Source of the DNA: Streptomyces sp. NBC_00461
Lineage (GTDB): Bacteria > Actinomycetota > Actinomycetes > Streptomycetales > Streptomycetaceae
Direction of reading: 5' to 3'
Assembly (NCBI RefSeq): GCF_036013935.1
Contig: NZ_CP107902.1
Span: 2,203,001 to 2,267,000, forward strand
Length of the DNA stretch: 64,000 bases
Shown here piece after piece: positions 47,942 through 56,924 of this stretch. Under the pieces are notes generated by a model. It had not been told where the DNA came from and ran no database searches. It worked only from the letters and a program-made list of their open reading frames with translations. The translations under genes were made by a program, and so were the position numbers. Each line of letters opens with the position of its first letter. The stretch's first letter is position 1.

Positions 47942-48169
47942 GTGAGTGACGAGACCCCGATCTGCTCCGCAAAGGGCTGCCGTACCGACGCCGTGTGGGT
48001 GCTCGCGTGGAACAACCCGAAGATCCACACTCCGGAGCGGCGCAAGACGTGGCTGGCGTGTGAGGAGCACCGGGAACACCTGTCGCAGTTCCTCGGAGTG
48101 CGGGGCCTCCTGAAGGACGTCGTGAAGCTCGACGACTGGGAAGCGCCCGAGGGTTCCGAGGGTTCCTAG
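47942..48169 (+). CDS. Conserved small Cys/His protein
   Basis: A 75-residue protein with C8-SAKG-C13 near the start and WLACEEHREHLSQFLGVRGL later. The C, C, C and H residues could bind one zinc. It is widespread in Streptomyces and sometimes labelled acetone carboxylase, which the sequence does not support. The start is GTG 47942. Confidence 0.75.
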   Translation: MSDETPICSAKGCRTDAVWVLAWNNPKIHTPERRKTWLACEEHREHLSQFLGVRGLLKDVVKLDDWEAPEGSEGS

Positions 48170-48179
48170 TGCTCCAGCA

Positions 48180-49169
48180 CTAACCGCCGATCGCCGACAT
48201 CGGGCGGTCCGGCTGGACGAAGGACGGGTCGTCCAGGCCCGCGCCCGCCTTCTTGCCCCACATGGCCAGTCGCCAGATGCGGGCGATCTCCTCGTCCGGG
48301 GCGTCGGAGCGCAGGGCGGCGCGCAGGTCCGTCTCCTCCTGCGCGAACAGGCAGGTGCGTATCTGGCCGTCGGCCGTGAGGCGGGTGCGGTCGCAGGCCG
48401 CGCAGAACGGGCGGGTGACGGAGGCGATGACGCCGACGCGGTGCGGGCCGCCGTCGACGATCCAGCGCTCGGCGGGGGCCGAGCCGCGCTCCTGGGAGCC
48501 TTCTGCGGTCAGCTCGAAGCGGGTGCGCAGCGAGGTGAGGATGTCGCCCGCGGTCACCATGCCCTCGCGCTTCCAGCCGTGCTGGGCGTCCAGGGGCATC
48601 TGCTCGATGAAGCGCAGTTCGTAGTCGTGCTCGACCGCCCAGGCGAGCAGGTCCGGGGCCTCGTCCTCGTTCAGGCCGGGCATCAGAACGGTGTTGACCT
48701 TGACCGGGGTCAGGCCCGCGGCGCGGGCAGCCTCCAGGCCGTCGATGACGTCCTTGTGCCGGTCCCGGCGGGTGAGGGTCTTGAAGACGGCCGGGCGCAG
48801 GGTGTCGAGGGAGACGTTCACCCGGTCCAGGCCCGCCTCCTTCAGGGCGGTCGCGGTGCGCCTGAGGCCGATGCCGTTCGTCGTCAGGGACATCTGGGGG
48901 CGGGGGCGCAGGGCGGCGACCCGCTCGACGATGCCGACCAGACCCGGGCGCAGCAGGGGTTCACCGCCGGTGAAGCGGACCTCCTCGATGCCCAGTGAGG
49001 TGACGGCGATGTCGATCAGGCGGACGATCTCGTCGTCGGTGAGCAGATCAGGCTTGGCCAGCCACTGCAGGCCCTCTTCGGGCATGCAGTACGTACATCG
49101 CAGATTGCACCGGTCGGTCAGCGAGACCCGCAGGTCGGTGGCCACTCGGCCGTAGGTGTCGATGAGCAC
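48180..49169 (-). CDS. moaA: GTP 3',8-cyclase MoaA
   Basis: A 329-residue radical SAM enzyme that starts molybdenum cofactor synthesis with MoaC. The radical SAM cluster Cys are C21, C25 and C28 (DRCNLRCTYCMPEEG). FTGGEPLLR binds SAM, and the C-terminal cluster uses FCAACDRTRLTADGQIRTC. The start is GTG 49169 behind GAGGGAGGGGG. Three GGATCAGT repeats lie just upstream. Confidence 0.97.
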   Translation of the reverse strand: MLIDTYGRVATDLRVSLTDRCNLRCTYCMPEEGLQWLAKPDLLTDDEIVRLIDIAVTSLGIEEVRFTGGEPLLRPGLVGIVERVAALRPRPQMSLTTNGIGLRRTATALKEAGLDRVNVSLDTLRPAVFKTLTRRDRHKDVIDGLEAARAAGLTPVKVNTVLMPGLNEDEAPDLLAWAVEHDYELRFIEQMPLDAQHGWKREGMVTAGDILTSLRTRFELTAEGSQERGSAPAERWIVDGGPHRVGVIASVTRPFCAACDRTRLTADGQIRTCLFAQEETDLRAALRSDAPDEEIARIWRLAMWGKKAGAGLDDPSFVQPDRPMSAIGG

Positions 49170-49190
49170 GTGGGCCCCCTCCCTCGTAGC

Positions 49191-49218
49191 GGATCAGTAC
49201 GGATCAGTGTGGATCAGT
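49191..49218. repeat. Three 10-bp tandem repeats upstream of moaA
   Basis: GGATCAGT occurs at 49191, 49201 and 49211 with exactly 10-bp spacing, about one helical turn. That phasing is suitable for cooperative protein binding on one DNA face. It lies 22-50 nt upstream of the moaA start. Confidence 0.6.
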
Positions 49219-49283
49219 TGTCTCCCGTCACCTGCGAGCCTACGTGACACCGCTGACAACGACATCGGCCCGATCCCACGAGG

Positions 49284-49323
49284 TACGACGCGGCCGCGTC
49301 GTAGGGATCTACGACGCGGCCGC
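49284..49323. terminator. Palindromic terminator after the symporter
   Basis: TACGACGCGGCCGCGTCGTA (49284-49303) is a perfect 20-bp palindrome. Its second half also pairs with TACGACGCGGCCGC at 49310-49323, giving a 14-bp hairpin with a 6-nt loop. Two alternative strong hairpins are therefore possible. Confidence 0.8.
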
Positions 49324-49348
49324 TCGGGGGGACGGACTGCGCGGGCTG

Positions 49349-50974
49349 TCAGTGGGCGCCCGTGCCGGTCAGGGACCGGACCTCCAGTTCGGCGTACTTG
49401 TCGGTGTTCGGCTCCTCCTTGGACAGGTAGGTGCCGATGACGCCCAGCAGGAAGCCGACCGGGATCGAGATGAGGCCCGGGTTCTCCAGCGGGAACCAGT
49501 GGAAGTCGACGTCGGGGAACATCGACGTCTCCTTGCCGGAGACCACCGGCGAGAACAACACGAGGCCGACCGCTGTGATCAGGCCGCCGTAGATCGACCA
49601 CAGGGCTCCGGAGGTGGTGAACCGCTTCCAGAAGAGGCTGTAGAGGATGGTCGGCAGGTTGGCGGAGGCGGCGACCGCGAAGGCGAGGGCGACGAGTCCC
49701 GCCACGTTCAGGTCGCGGGCCAGGGCCCCGAGGCAGATCGAGACGGCGCCGATCGCGACCGTCGCCCAGCGGGCCGAGCGCAGTTCCTGCTTCTCGGTGG
49801 CCTGGCCCTTCTTGATGACGTTCGCGTAGATGTCGTGGGCGAACGACGAGGACGAGGCCAGGGTCAGGCCGGCGACGACCGCGAGGATCGTGGCGAAGGC
49901 GACCGCGGAGATGGAGGCGAGCAGGATGGCGCCCCAGTTGGAGTCGACGCCGCCCAGATGGAGCGCCAGCAGGGGCGCGGCCGTGTTGCCCGCCTTGTTG
50001 GAGGCGATGATCTCGTCCGGCTTGATGAGGGCCGCGGCGCCGAAGCCCAGCGCGAGCGTCATCAGGTAGAAGGCGCCGATCAGGCCGATCGCCCAGTTCA
50101 CGGACTTACGGGCGGCCTTGGCCGTGGGCACCGTGTAGAAGCGGATCAGGATGTGCGGCAGGCCCGCGGTGCCGAGGACCAGGGCGATGCCCAGGGAGAT
50201 GAAGTCGAGCTTGGTCGTGGAGGTCGCGCCGTACTTGAGGCCCGGCTCCAGGAAGGGTGTGCCCTTGCCGCTGTTGGACGCGGCCGAACCGAGCAGGTCG
50301 GAGATGTTGAAGTGGAACTTCAGCAGCACCAGGAAGGTGAGCAGCAGGGCGCCCGCGATCAGCAGGACGGCCTTGACCATCTGCACCCAGGTGGTGCCCT
50401 TCATGCCGCCGATCGTGACGTACACGATCATCAGGACGCCGACCAGGGCCACGATGCCGATCTTGCCCGCGTCGCTGGTGATGCCGAGCAGCAACGAGAC
50501 GAGAACGCCGGCGCCCGCCATCTGGGCCAGCAGGTAGAAGATCGACACGACGATCGTGGAGGTGCCGGCCGCCGTACGGACCGGGCGCTGGCGCATCCGG
50601 TACGCGAGGACGTCGCCCATCGTGTAGCGCCCGGAGTTGCGCAGCGGTTCGGCGACCAGGAGCAGGGCGACCAGCCAGGCGACCAGGAAGCCGATGGAGT
50701 ACAGGAAGCCGTCGTACCCGAAGAGGGCGATGGCGCCCGCGATGCCCAGGAAGGACGCGGCGGACATGTAGTCGCCGGAGACCGCGAGGCCGTTCTGGAA
50801 GGCGGTGAACTGCCGTCCGCCGGCGTAGAAGTCGGCGGCGTCCTTGGTCTGGCGGCCCGCCCACACGGTGATGACGAGGGTCGCGAGGACGAAGACCGAG
50901 AACAGGCCGATGATCAGCGGCCGGTGCTCGCTCGCCTCACCGGCGGCGAGCACGGTCTGTTGCGCGATGCTCAT
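49349..50974 (-). CDS. Sodium:solute symporter, acetate/monocarboxylate type (ActP/MctC-like)
   Basis: A 541-residue SSS-family symporter with about 13 helices. Family features include YAGGRQFTAFQNGLAVSGDYMSAASFLGIAGAIAL, FLVAWLVALLLVAEPLRNSGRYTMGD and GTAGLPHILIRFYTVPTAKAARKS. ActP-type members take up acetate or other short monocarboxylates with a cation. The start ATG 50974 overlaps the DUF485 stop (ATGA), giving tight coupling. Confidence 0.93.
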   Translation of the reverse strand: MSIAQQTVLAAGEASEHRPLIIGLFSVFVLATLVITVWAGRQTKDAADFYAGGRQFTAFQNGLAVSGDYMSAASFLGIAGAIALFGYDGFLYSIGFLVAWLVALLLVAEPLRNSGRYTMGDVLAYRMRQRPVRTAAGTSTIVVSIFYLLAQMAGAGVLVSLLLGITSDAGKIGIVALVGVLMIVYVTIGGMKGTTWVQMVKAVLLIAGALLLTFLVLLKFHFNISDLLGSAASNSGKGTPFLEPGLKYGATSTTKLDFISLGIALVLGTAGLPHILIRFYTVPTAKAARKSVNWAIGLIGAFYLMTLALGFGAAALIKPDEIIASNKAGNTAAPLLALHLGGVDSNWGAILLASISAVAFATILAVVAGLTLASSSSFAHDIYANVIKKGQATEKQELRSARWATVAIGAVSICLGALARDLNVAGLVALAFAVAASANLPTILYSLFWKRFTTSGALWSIYGGLITAVGLVLFSPVVSGKETSMFPDVDFHWFPLENPGLISIPVGFLLGVIGTYLSKEEPNTDKYAELEVRSLTGTGAH

Positions 50975-51327
50975 GCGTCGCCCTCCATACGGGACTTGAT
51001 GGCCTCGGCCTTGGGGTCGAGCTTCGCGGCGGAGTACCGCGAGTACCACCAGGCGATGAGGAACGTGGTGAGGAACTGGGCGAGGCCGAGCACGAGGGCG
51101 ACGTTGATGTTGCCGAACAGCTGGGTGCCCATGAAATCGTCCGCGTAGTTCGACAGCAGGACGTAGAGCAGGTACCAGGCGATGAAGGCGACGGTCAGCG
51201 GGAAGGCGAAGGAGCGGTGGGCGCGGCGCAGTTCACCGAACTCCGCACTCTCCTGCTCCGCGACGAACTCCTCGGTCGACGGGAGCCGGGCTTGGGTTTT
51301 CGAGGGGGGAGGTGTCTCGGTGGCCAC
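50971..51327 (-). CDS. DUF485 family membrane protein
   Basis: A 118-residue protein with two membrane helices (FAFPLTVAFIAWYLLYVLLSNY and NVALVLGLAQFLTTFLIAWWYSRY). DUF485 genes regularly precede ActP-type symporter genes, as here with a 4-nt overlap. It is presumed to assist symporter assembly or activity. The start is GTG 51327 behind GAGGAGA. Confidence 0.9.
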   Translation of the reverse strand: MATETPPPSKTQARLPSTEEFVAEQESAEFGELRRAHRSFAFPLTVAFIAWYLLYVLLSNYADDFMGTQLFGNINVALVLGLAQFLTTFLIAWWYSRYSAAKLDPKAEAIKSRMEGDA

Positions 51328-51579
51328 GGAGTCTCCTCGAGTTGCGGATGCGGTGTGTTACGGGGATCGGGGGCGAGTGTCCTAGTGCTCCCTGTCCAAG
51401 GTCACGGCGCCACGCGAGGGCGGGTTCAACTCGCTTGACCAGTTTCCGAACTCGCCTTGGGGAACTCATTGCTGACCAGCGGCTTCGGGGGATAACTTCT
51501 GCCTGCACCACCCGTCATGCACCTGCCCGAGCGCCACCGTGTCTCGGGCGGTTTCGTTTCCGGATGATGTGGAGATCCC
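51328..51579. other. Divergent promoter region
   Basis: About 250 nt between the DUF485-symporter operon and the subtilase gene. It contains a 7-bp inverted repeat GCCCGAG/CTCGGGC (51525-51549) upstream of the protease start. No gene is seen. Confidence 0.4.
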
Positions 51580-53109
51580 ATGGCTCATCTGCGTTCCAGA
51601 CGCCGGCTCGCCCTCGCGGTGCCGGTCGCACTGTCGCTGACCGCCTCGCTCGGCTTCCTGCCGGCGGCCGCGCAGGCCGCCCCGCGCGCGCAGTCCACGG
51701 CCCCGTCGGCCGACGCGGAGAATTTCGCGTATCTCGTCAACACCAGGACGGACCGTCACACGGTCGAGTCGGTCAAGAAGGCGATCACCGCCGCCGGTGG
51801 CAGCGTCGTCGCCGCGTACGACAGGATCGGCGTGCTCGTCGCCCATTCCACGAACCCCGACTTCGCCCGCCGGATACGCACGGTGCGCGGCGTCCAGTCG
51901 GCGGGTGCCTCGCGTACGGCGCCGGTGACCGCCGCGGGGACGACGGACGAGGGAGCGGTCCAGTACCTCTCCAAGGCCGAGGCCGCGAAGGTCGCCAGGA
52001 GTTCGGCGACCGGCCAGGAGCCACTGGAGGCCGACCAGTGGGACCTCAGGGCGATCGGCGCCGACAAGGCTGCCGGGATCGACCCGGGCAGCAAGAAGGT
52101 GACCGTCGCCGTCATCGACACCGGCGTGGACGACACCCACCCGGACATCGCGCCCAACTTCTCCGCCTCGCAGTCCGCGAACTGCGCGAGCGGCAAGGCG
52201 GACACCACCTACGGCTCCTGGCGGCCGGTGAACGACGGCAACCACTACCACGGCACGCACGTGGCCGGCGAGATCGCCGCGGCCCGCAACGGCATAGGCG
52301 TCGCGGGTGTCGCACCCGGCGTGAAGGTCGCGAGCATCACCGTGGCACAGCCGGACGCGAACTCGCTGTTCTTCCCGGAGAGCGTCGTGTGCGCCTTCGT
52401 GTTCGCCGCCGATCACGGCGTCGAAGTCACCAACAACAGCTATTACGTTGACCCATGGCTGTACAACTGCATGGACGACCCCGATCAACGTGCCATCGTT
52501 GATTCGGTCAACAGGGCCCAGCTGTACGCACAACGCAAGGGCACGCTCAATGTCGCCTCGGCGGGCAACTCCAATGACGACCTCGATTCGAACGCCCTCA
52601 CCGACGCGTCCAGCCCCGACGACTCGACCCCGGCGACCCGCACGGTCGACCCGCACGAGTGCTTCGACGTACCGACGCAGCTGCCGGGTGTCGTCACGGT
52701 GAGCGCGACGGGCGTCACCGGCGCCAAGTCGTACTACTCCAGCTACGGTGACGGCGTCATCGACGTCGCGGCGCCGGGCGGGGACAAGTACAAGGCGGCG
52801 GACACGCCGTCGAAGGACGGCCGCATCCTGTCGACTCTGCCGAACAACCAGTACGGCTATCTCCAGGGCACGTCGATGGCCTCGCCGCACGTCGCGGGTG
52901 TCGCCGCGCTGCTCAAGTCGGCGCACCCGCACGCGTCCCCGGCCCGTCTGCAGGCGCTCCTCAAGGCGCAGGCCGACAACCCGGGCTGCCCGACCGGCCC
53001 GTACGACGGCAACGGCGACGGTGTCGTCGACGCCACCTGCGTGGGCGGCAAGCGGGTCAACGGCTTCTACGGCTTCGGCATCGTCAACGCACTGCGCGCG
53101 GTGAAGTAG
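51580..53109 (+). CDS. Secreted S8 family serine peptidase
   Basis: A 509-residue subtilase. The signal peptide (RRRLALAVPVALSLTASLGF, cleavage near AQAA at about residue 34) is followed by a propeptide (about 45-145). The catalytic domain has Asp180 in VAVIDTGVDDTHPDI, His227 in HYHGTHVAGEI and Ser432 in GTSMASPHVAG. C202, C298, C367 and a C-terminal pair may form disulphides. There is no C-terminal anchor, so it is released outside the cell. A long terminator follows. Confidence 0.96.
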   Translation: MAHLRSRRRLALAVPVALSLTASLGFLPAAAQAAPRAQSTAPSADAENFAYLVNTRTDRHTVESVKKAITAAGGSVVAAYDRIGVLVAHSTNPDFARRIRTVRGVQSAGASRTAPVTAAGTTDEGAVQYLSKAEAAKVARSSATGQEPLEADQWDLRAIGADKAAGIDPGSKKVTVAVIDTGVDDTHPDIAPNFSASQSANCASGKADTTYGSWRPVNDGNHYHGTHVAGEIAAARNGIGVAGVAPGVKVASITVAQPDANSLFFPESVVCAFVFAADHGVEVTNNSYYVDPWLYNCMDDPDQRAIVDSVNRAQLYAQRKGTLNVASAGNSNDDLDSNALTDASSPDDSTPATRTVDPHECFDVPTQLPGVVTVSATGVTGAKSYYSSYGDGVIDVAAPGGDKYKAADTPSKDGRILSTLPNNQYGYLQGTSMASPHVAGVAALLKSAHPHASPARLQALLKAQADNPGCPTGPYDGNGDGVVDATCVGGKRVNGFYGFGIVNALRAVK

Positions 53110-53127
53110 GACCTGCGCGAGCGAGGT

Positions 53128-53161
53128 GAAGGGCCGGACGGGCACCCCCGTCCGGCCCTTC
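53128..53161 (+). terminator. Terminator after the subtilase gene
   Basis: GAAGGGCCGGACGGG and its exact complement form a 15-bp stem with a 4-nt loop. Confidence 0.9.
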
Positions 53162-53228
53162 CTCATGACACAGGCCAGGGTCGGTCCACGTCGGGACGGT
53201 ATCGGCCGGTGTCGACTTCCGCTCACAT

Positions 53229-53253
53229 ATTGATTGAATCAATACTGCATAGT
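53229..53253 (+). promoter_or_regulatory. Palindromic operator and -10 of the CoA-transferase gene
   Basis: ATTGATT-G-AATCAAT (53229-53243) is a perfect 15-bp palindrome in a notably AT-rich island. CATAGT (53248-53253) lies 6 nt before the ATG at 53260, a spacing typical of leaderless transcripts. A repressor bound to the palindrome would block the promoter. The cognate regulator is not adjacent. Confidence 0.6.
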
Positions 53254-53259
53254 GTTGTC

Positions 53260-54633
53260 ATGACTGACATCAACAGCATCAAGTCGGCGTGGTCGGCGCT
53301 GGGCGGAGATCCCGTCCTCGCCTCACGAGTCACCGTCGTCGTGCGCCGGGGAGCGCTCGAAGCGCGGCTTCCGGTGCGGGAGTTGGCGCGGGGGTGCGTC
53401 GGAGCGTGTGCGTTGGCCGCTGCGGAGTTGGGGGCTCGGCGGGGCGGGCCGACGGAGGTGCCGGGGGTGGTGGTGGACGACGGGGCCGTCGCCGCGGCCT
53501 TCCACAGTGAGCGGGTTCTGCTGGTCGACGGGCGGGCGCCGGTCGGCTTCGCGCCCTTGTCGCGGTTCTGGCGGACGGCGGACGGGTGGGTGCGGACACA
53601 CGCGAACTATCCGCACCACCGGGCCCGGCTGCTGGACGTGGTGGGGGCGTCCGAGGACGTGGGCGCCGTCGGGGCGGCCCTCGCCGAGCGGTCCGCGGTC
53701 GACGTCGAGGAGGCCGTGTACGCGGCCGGAGGGCTGGCCGTGGCCCTGCGGACGCCCAAGGAGTGGGCCGCGCACGAGCAGGCGGCCGCCGTGTCCGCGC
53801 GGCCCCTGGTGGAGCGCGAGCGGCTCGACTCCGCGCCCGGGCGTGTGCTCACGCCGGTCGACGGGTCTCCCCTGCTGCCCGCCGCCGGGCTGCGCGTCCT
53901 GGACCTGACCCGGGTCCTCGCGGGCCCGGTCGCCACCCGCACACTCGCTCTGCTGGGCGCGGACGTACTGCGCGTCGATCCGCCGCAGTTGCCCGAACTG
54001 CCCGACCAGCACGCCGACACCGGGTTCGGGAAGCGGTCGGCGACCCTCGACCTGGCGGCGGACCGGGGGATCTTCGAGGATCTGCTCGCCAAGGCCGACG
54101 TCGTCGTCACCGGGTATCGGCCGGGTGCCCTCGACCGGTTCGGGCTGTCGGCGCAGGCACTGGCCGAGCGGCGCCCGGGGATCGTCGTCGCGCAGGTGTC
54201 CGCCTGGGGCGCGTACGGGCCCTGGGGGGACCGGCGTGGCTTCGACAGCCTGGTGCAGGTGGCCTCGGGGATCGCCGACACCGAAGGCTCCCAGGAGCGG
54301 CCGGGTGCGCTGCCCGCGCAGGCTCTCGACCACGGCACGGGCTATCTGCTCGCAGCCGCGGTGCTGCGAGCGCTGACCGAGCAGTCGTACGAGGGCGGGA
54401 GCCGGTTCGTCCGGCTGGCGCTGGCGCGGACGGCTCAGTGGCTCGTGCACGGCATCGAGGCCGGCGCCGCCGGGGACGAGGCGTACGACGGGCCCGGGCC
54501 CTGGCTCGCCGGGACGGACAGCCCGCTGGGCCGGCTGCGGTACGCGCTGCCGCCGGTGTCCTTCGCGGGCGGGCCCGTCGACTGGGCGCGGCCGCCAATG
54601 CCCTGGGGTACGGATCCCGCGCGGCGACTCTGA
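53260..54633 (+). CDS. CoA-transferase family III protein
   Basis: A 457-residue CaiB/BaiF-type protein. The family core begins near residue 205 with LRVLDLTRVLAGPVATRTLALLGADVLRVDPP. It continues with FGKRSATLDL, the LAKADVVVTGYRPGALDRFGLS segment and VSAWGAYGPWGDRRGFDSLVQ. The N-terminal 200 residues are a diverged half, as in two-part family III members. The acyl-CoA substrate is unknown; the fatty-acid-type operator suggests lipid or branched-acid catabolism. Confidence 0.88.
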   Translation: MTDINSIKSAWSALGGDPVLASRVTVVVRRGALEARLPVRELARGCVGACALAAAELGARRGGPTEVPGVVVDDGAVAAAFHSERVLLVDGRAPVGFAPLSRFWRTADGWVRTHANYPHHRARLLDVVGASEDVGAVGAALAERSAVDVEEAVYAAGGLAVALRTPKEWAAHEQAAAVSARPLVERERLDSAPGRVLTPVDGSPLLPAAGLRVLDLTRVLAGPVATRTLALLGADVLRVDPPQLPELPDQHADTGFGKRSATLDLAADRGIFEDLLAKADVVVTGYRPGALDRFGLSAQALAERRPGIVVAQVSAWGAYGPWGDRRGFDSLVQVASGIADTEGSQERPGALPAQALDHGTGYLLAAAVLRALTEQSYEGGSRFVRLALARTAQWLVHGIEAGAAGDEAYDGPGPWLAGTDSPLGRLRYALPPVSFAGGPVDWARPPMPWGTDPARRL

Positions 54634-54742
54634 GTTCCGGGGCGACCGAAAACGTACCCATGGGTGGAATGCCGTACGGCCAGTTGTTCGCCTTCACTTG
54701 CCCGGTTATGCGACGGCTGGTGAAGATCTTGAGGTGACCTTG

Positions 54743-55741
54743 ATGAGACGACCGGCCGAGGCGGCCGACGCGAGCGGGCCGGTACGGCGTCCCGGTGCCG
54801 GCCGGGCCGTCGCCGTCCTCGTCCTGGTGGCGCTGGCGGCGCTGATACCGCTGCTCGGCCCGTCCGCCACGCTGCACGGCACCGGGGAGGCCGCCGCACC
54901 CGGTGTCGGCGGCATCGCGCTGCTGCGGGCGGTGCTGTTCGCCGCGCTGTGCGTCCCGGTGGGCGAACTCTTCGTGAACCGTCTGGCCCGTTCGCTGCCC
55001 GGCGCCCCCGCGGACGCGCCCCGCAGCTGGGCCCCGTACGCGGCCGCCGCCGGTTTCGTCGCGGCCCTGGGGCTGGCGTCGGTGGTGGCCACGGGCAACC
55101 TGGTGCCGCACAGCCTCGCCGAGATCGACGTGGGCGGCCTGTCCGACTCACGGGACGGCAGGCTCGCGCTCGTCGAGGTCAACGGCTTCCTGGCGGCCGG
55201 CCTGTGTGCCCTGTCGGGCCGTCCGGCGACCCGGGCGTGGCCGCTGGCCGCCGTGGTCGTGGCGGAAGCGCTGCGGGCGCATCCCGCGACCGAGCACGAC
55301 CCGCTGCTCGGGGCGGGGCTGACGCTGGTTCACCTGACGTGCGCGACGCTGTGGGCGGGCGGTCTGCTGCACGCACTGCGCACGCTGCGCCGGTGGGGGC
55401 CGTCGGAGGCGGGCCCTGCCCTGCTGGGGCTCTACGCGCGCGTGGCGGCCGTTCTGCTCGCCGTCATCACCGCGACCGGGGTGTGGAGTTCGCTGCGCCG
55501 CATGCCGTCCCACACGATCCTCGACCAGCTGACGACGACGGCGTACGGGCGCACCCTGCTCGCCAAGGTGATCCTCGTGGCCGCCGTCATCGTGCTCGCG
55601 CTGTGGGCGCGGGTCCGGCTGCGCCGCGCCCCCGATCCGCTGACCGCCTGCGGTCCCGCGCGGGCAGAGGTCGTCACTCTGGGGGTGGTGGTCGTGGTGT
55701 CGGGGCTGCTGACGGCGCTGCCGCTGCCCATCAGATGGTGA
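54743..55741 (+). CDS. CopD family copper resistance membrane protein
   Basis: A 332-residue polytopic protein with about eight helices. The second half has LVHLTCATLWAGGLLHALRTL, ARVAAVLLAVITATGVWSSLRRM and YGRTLLAKVILVAAVIVLALWARVRLRR, the CopD/YcnJ core with its conserved His and Trp. The start is ATG 54743 behind GAGGTGAC. It could take up or sense copper at the membrane. Confidence 0.88.
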   Translation: MRRPAEAADASGPVRRPGAGRAVAVLVLVALAALIPLLGPSATLHGTGEAAAPGVGGIALLRAVLFAALCVPVGELFVNRLARSLPGAPADAPRSWAPYAAAAGFVAALGLASVVATGNLVPHSLAEIDVGGLSDSRDGRLALVEVNGFLAAGLCALSGRPATRAWPLAAVVVAEALRAHPATEHDPLLGAGLTLVHLTCATLWAGGLLHALRTLRRWGPSEAGPALLGLYARVAAVLLAVITATGVWSSLRRMPSHTILDQLTTTAYGRTLLAKVILVAAVIVLALWARVRLRRAPDPLTACGPARAEVVTLGVVVVVSGLLTALPLPIRW

Positions 55742-55769
55742 ATGCCGGCGGACGCCCGGACGGTGAACG

Positions 55770-56813
55770 TCAGTTCGTCACCAGCACCTTGAGTGCTGTG
55801 CGCTCGTCCATCGCCTTGTAGCCGTCGGGGACGCCCTCCAGACCGACCGTCATGTCGAAGACCGGCGAGGCGTCGACGGTGCCGTCCAGGACGTCGGGCA
55901 GCAGCTCCGGGATGTAGGCGCGGACCGGTGCGACGCCGCCGCGCAGCGCGATGTTCCGGTCGAACATGACGCCGAGGTCAAGACCGGTGCCGCTGCCGTG
56001 CGGCACGCCGACGAAGCCGATCGCGCCGCCGTCGCGGGTGATGTTGACCGCCGTACGCATGGACTGTTCCGTACCGACGGCCTCGACGACCGCGTGCGCG
56101 CCCTGTCCGCGCGTGAGTTCGCGTACGGCCTCGACGGCTTCGTCCCCGCGTGCGGCGACGACGTCGGTGGCGCCGAAGCGGCGCGCGATGTCCGTGCGGA
56201 CCTGGTGGCGGCCCAGCGCGATGATCCGCTCCGCGCCGAGGCGCCGGGCGGCGAGCACCGCGCACAGGCCGACGGCTCCGTCGCCGACCACGGCGACCGT
56301 GGCTCCCGGGCGGGCGCCCGCGCCGAGCACCGCGTGATGACCGGTGCCGAGCACGTCGGAGAGTGTGAGCAGGGAGGACAGCAGGTGGTCGTCGGAGGCG
56401 GCGTCCTTGGGGAGCTGTACGAGGGTGCCGTCGGCGAACGGCACGCGGACGGCCTCGCCCTGGCCGCCGTCGTGTCCGACGGCGCCCCAGAAGCCGCCGT
56501 GCTCGCAGGAGGTGGTGAGGCCCTCGCGGCAGTGGTCGCAGACACCGTCGGACCACATGAAGGGCGCGACCACGAGGTCACCACGGCGCACGCTGTCCAC
56601 CTCGGAGCCGGTCTCCTCGACGATGCCGAGGAACTCGTGTCCGATCCGCTGCCCCGGCTGCCGGGCCGCCTCGCCGCGGTAGGCCCACAGGTCGCTGCCG
56701 CAGATGCAGGCGCGCAGCACCCGCACCACGGCGTCGGTGGGCAGCTGCACCACGGGCTCGGGCACGTCCTCCACACGCATGTCGTACGGGGCGTGGATGG
56801 TGGTGGCGCGCAT
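55770..56813 (-). CDS. Zinc-dependent alcohol dehydrogenase family protein
   Basis: A 347-residue medium-chain dehydrogenase. Catalytic zinc ligands are in CICGSDLW and GHEFLG; the structural-zinc loop VCDHCREGLTTSC keeps three Cys. The NAD(P)-binding motif is AVVGDGAVGLCAVLAARRLGA. The substrate is unknown. The start ATG 56813 has GAAGGATC upstream. Confidence 0.93.
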   Translation of the reverse strand: MRATTIHAPYDMRVEDVPEPVVQLPTDAVVRVLRACICGSDLWAYRGEAARQPGQRIGHEFLGIVEETGSEVDSVRRGDLVVAPFMWSDGVCDHCREGLTTSCEHGGFWGAVGHDGGQGEAVRVPFADGTLVQLPKDAASDDHLLSSLLTLSDVLGTGHHAVLGAGARPGATVAVVGDGAVGLCAVLAARRLGAERIIALGRHQVRTDIARRFGATDVVAARGDEAVEAVRELTRGQGAHAVVEAVGTEQSMRTAVNITRDGGAIGFVGVPHGSGTGLDLGVMFDRNIALRGGVAPVRAYIPELLPDVLDGTVDASPVFDMTVGLEGVPDGYKAMDERTALKVLVTN

Positions 56814-56924
56814 GGCGAGGATCCTTCTCGTGCGGTGGTGTGGCTGCGCTCAGGGGTGGCGAGCGCACTTCACCGTACGTCGCGGGGCGGGGCAGCCGCG
56901 CATCGAGGTCCGTGGACGGGGCGG

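Noticed and set aside
49244..51148. Long plus-strand open frame opposite the symporter
   Set aside because: Antisense shadow; composition is Gly/Arg/Asp-rich without any family motif.
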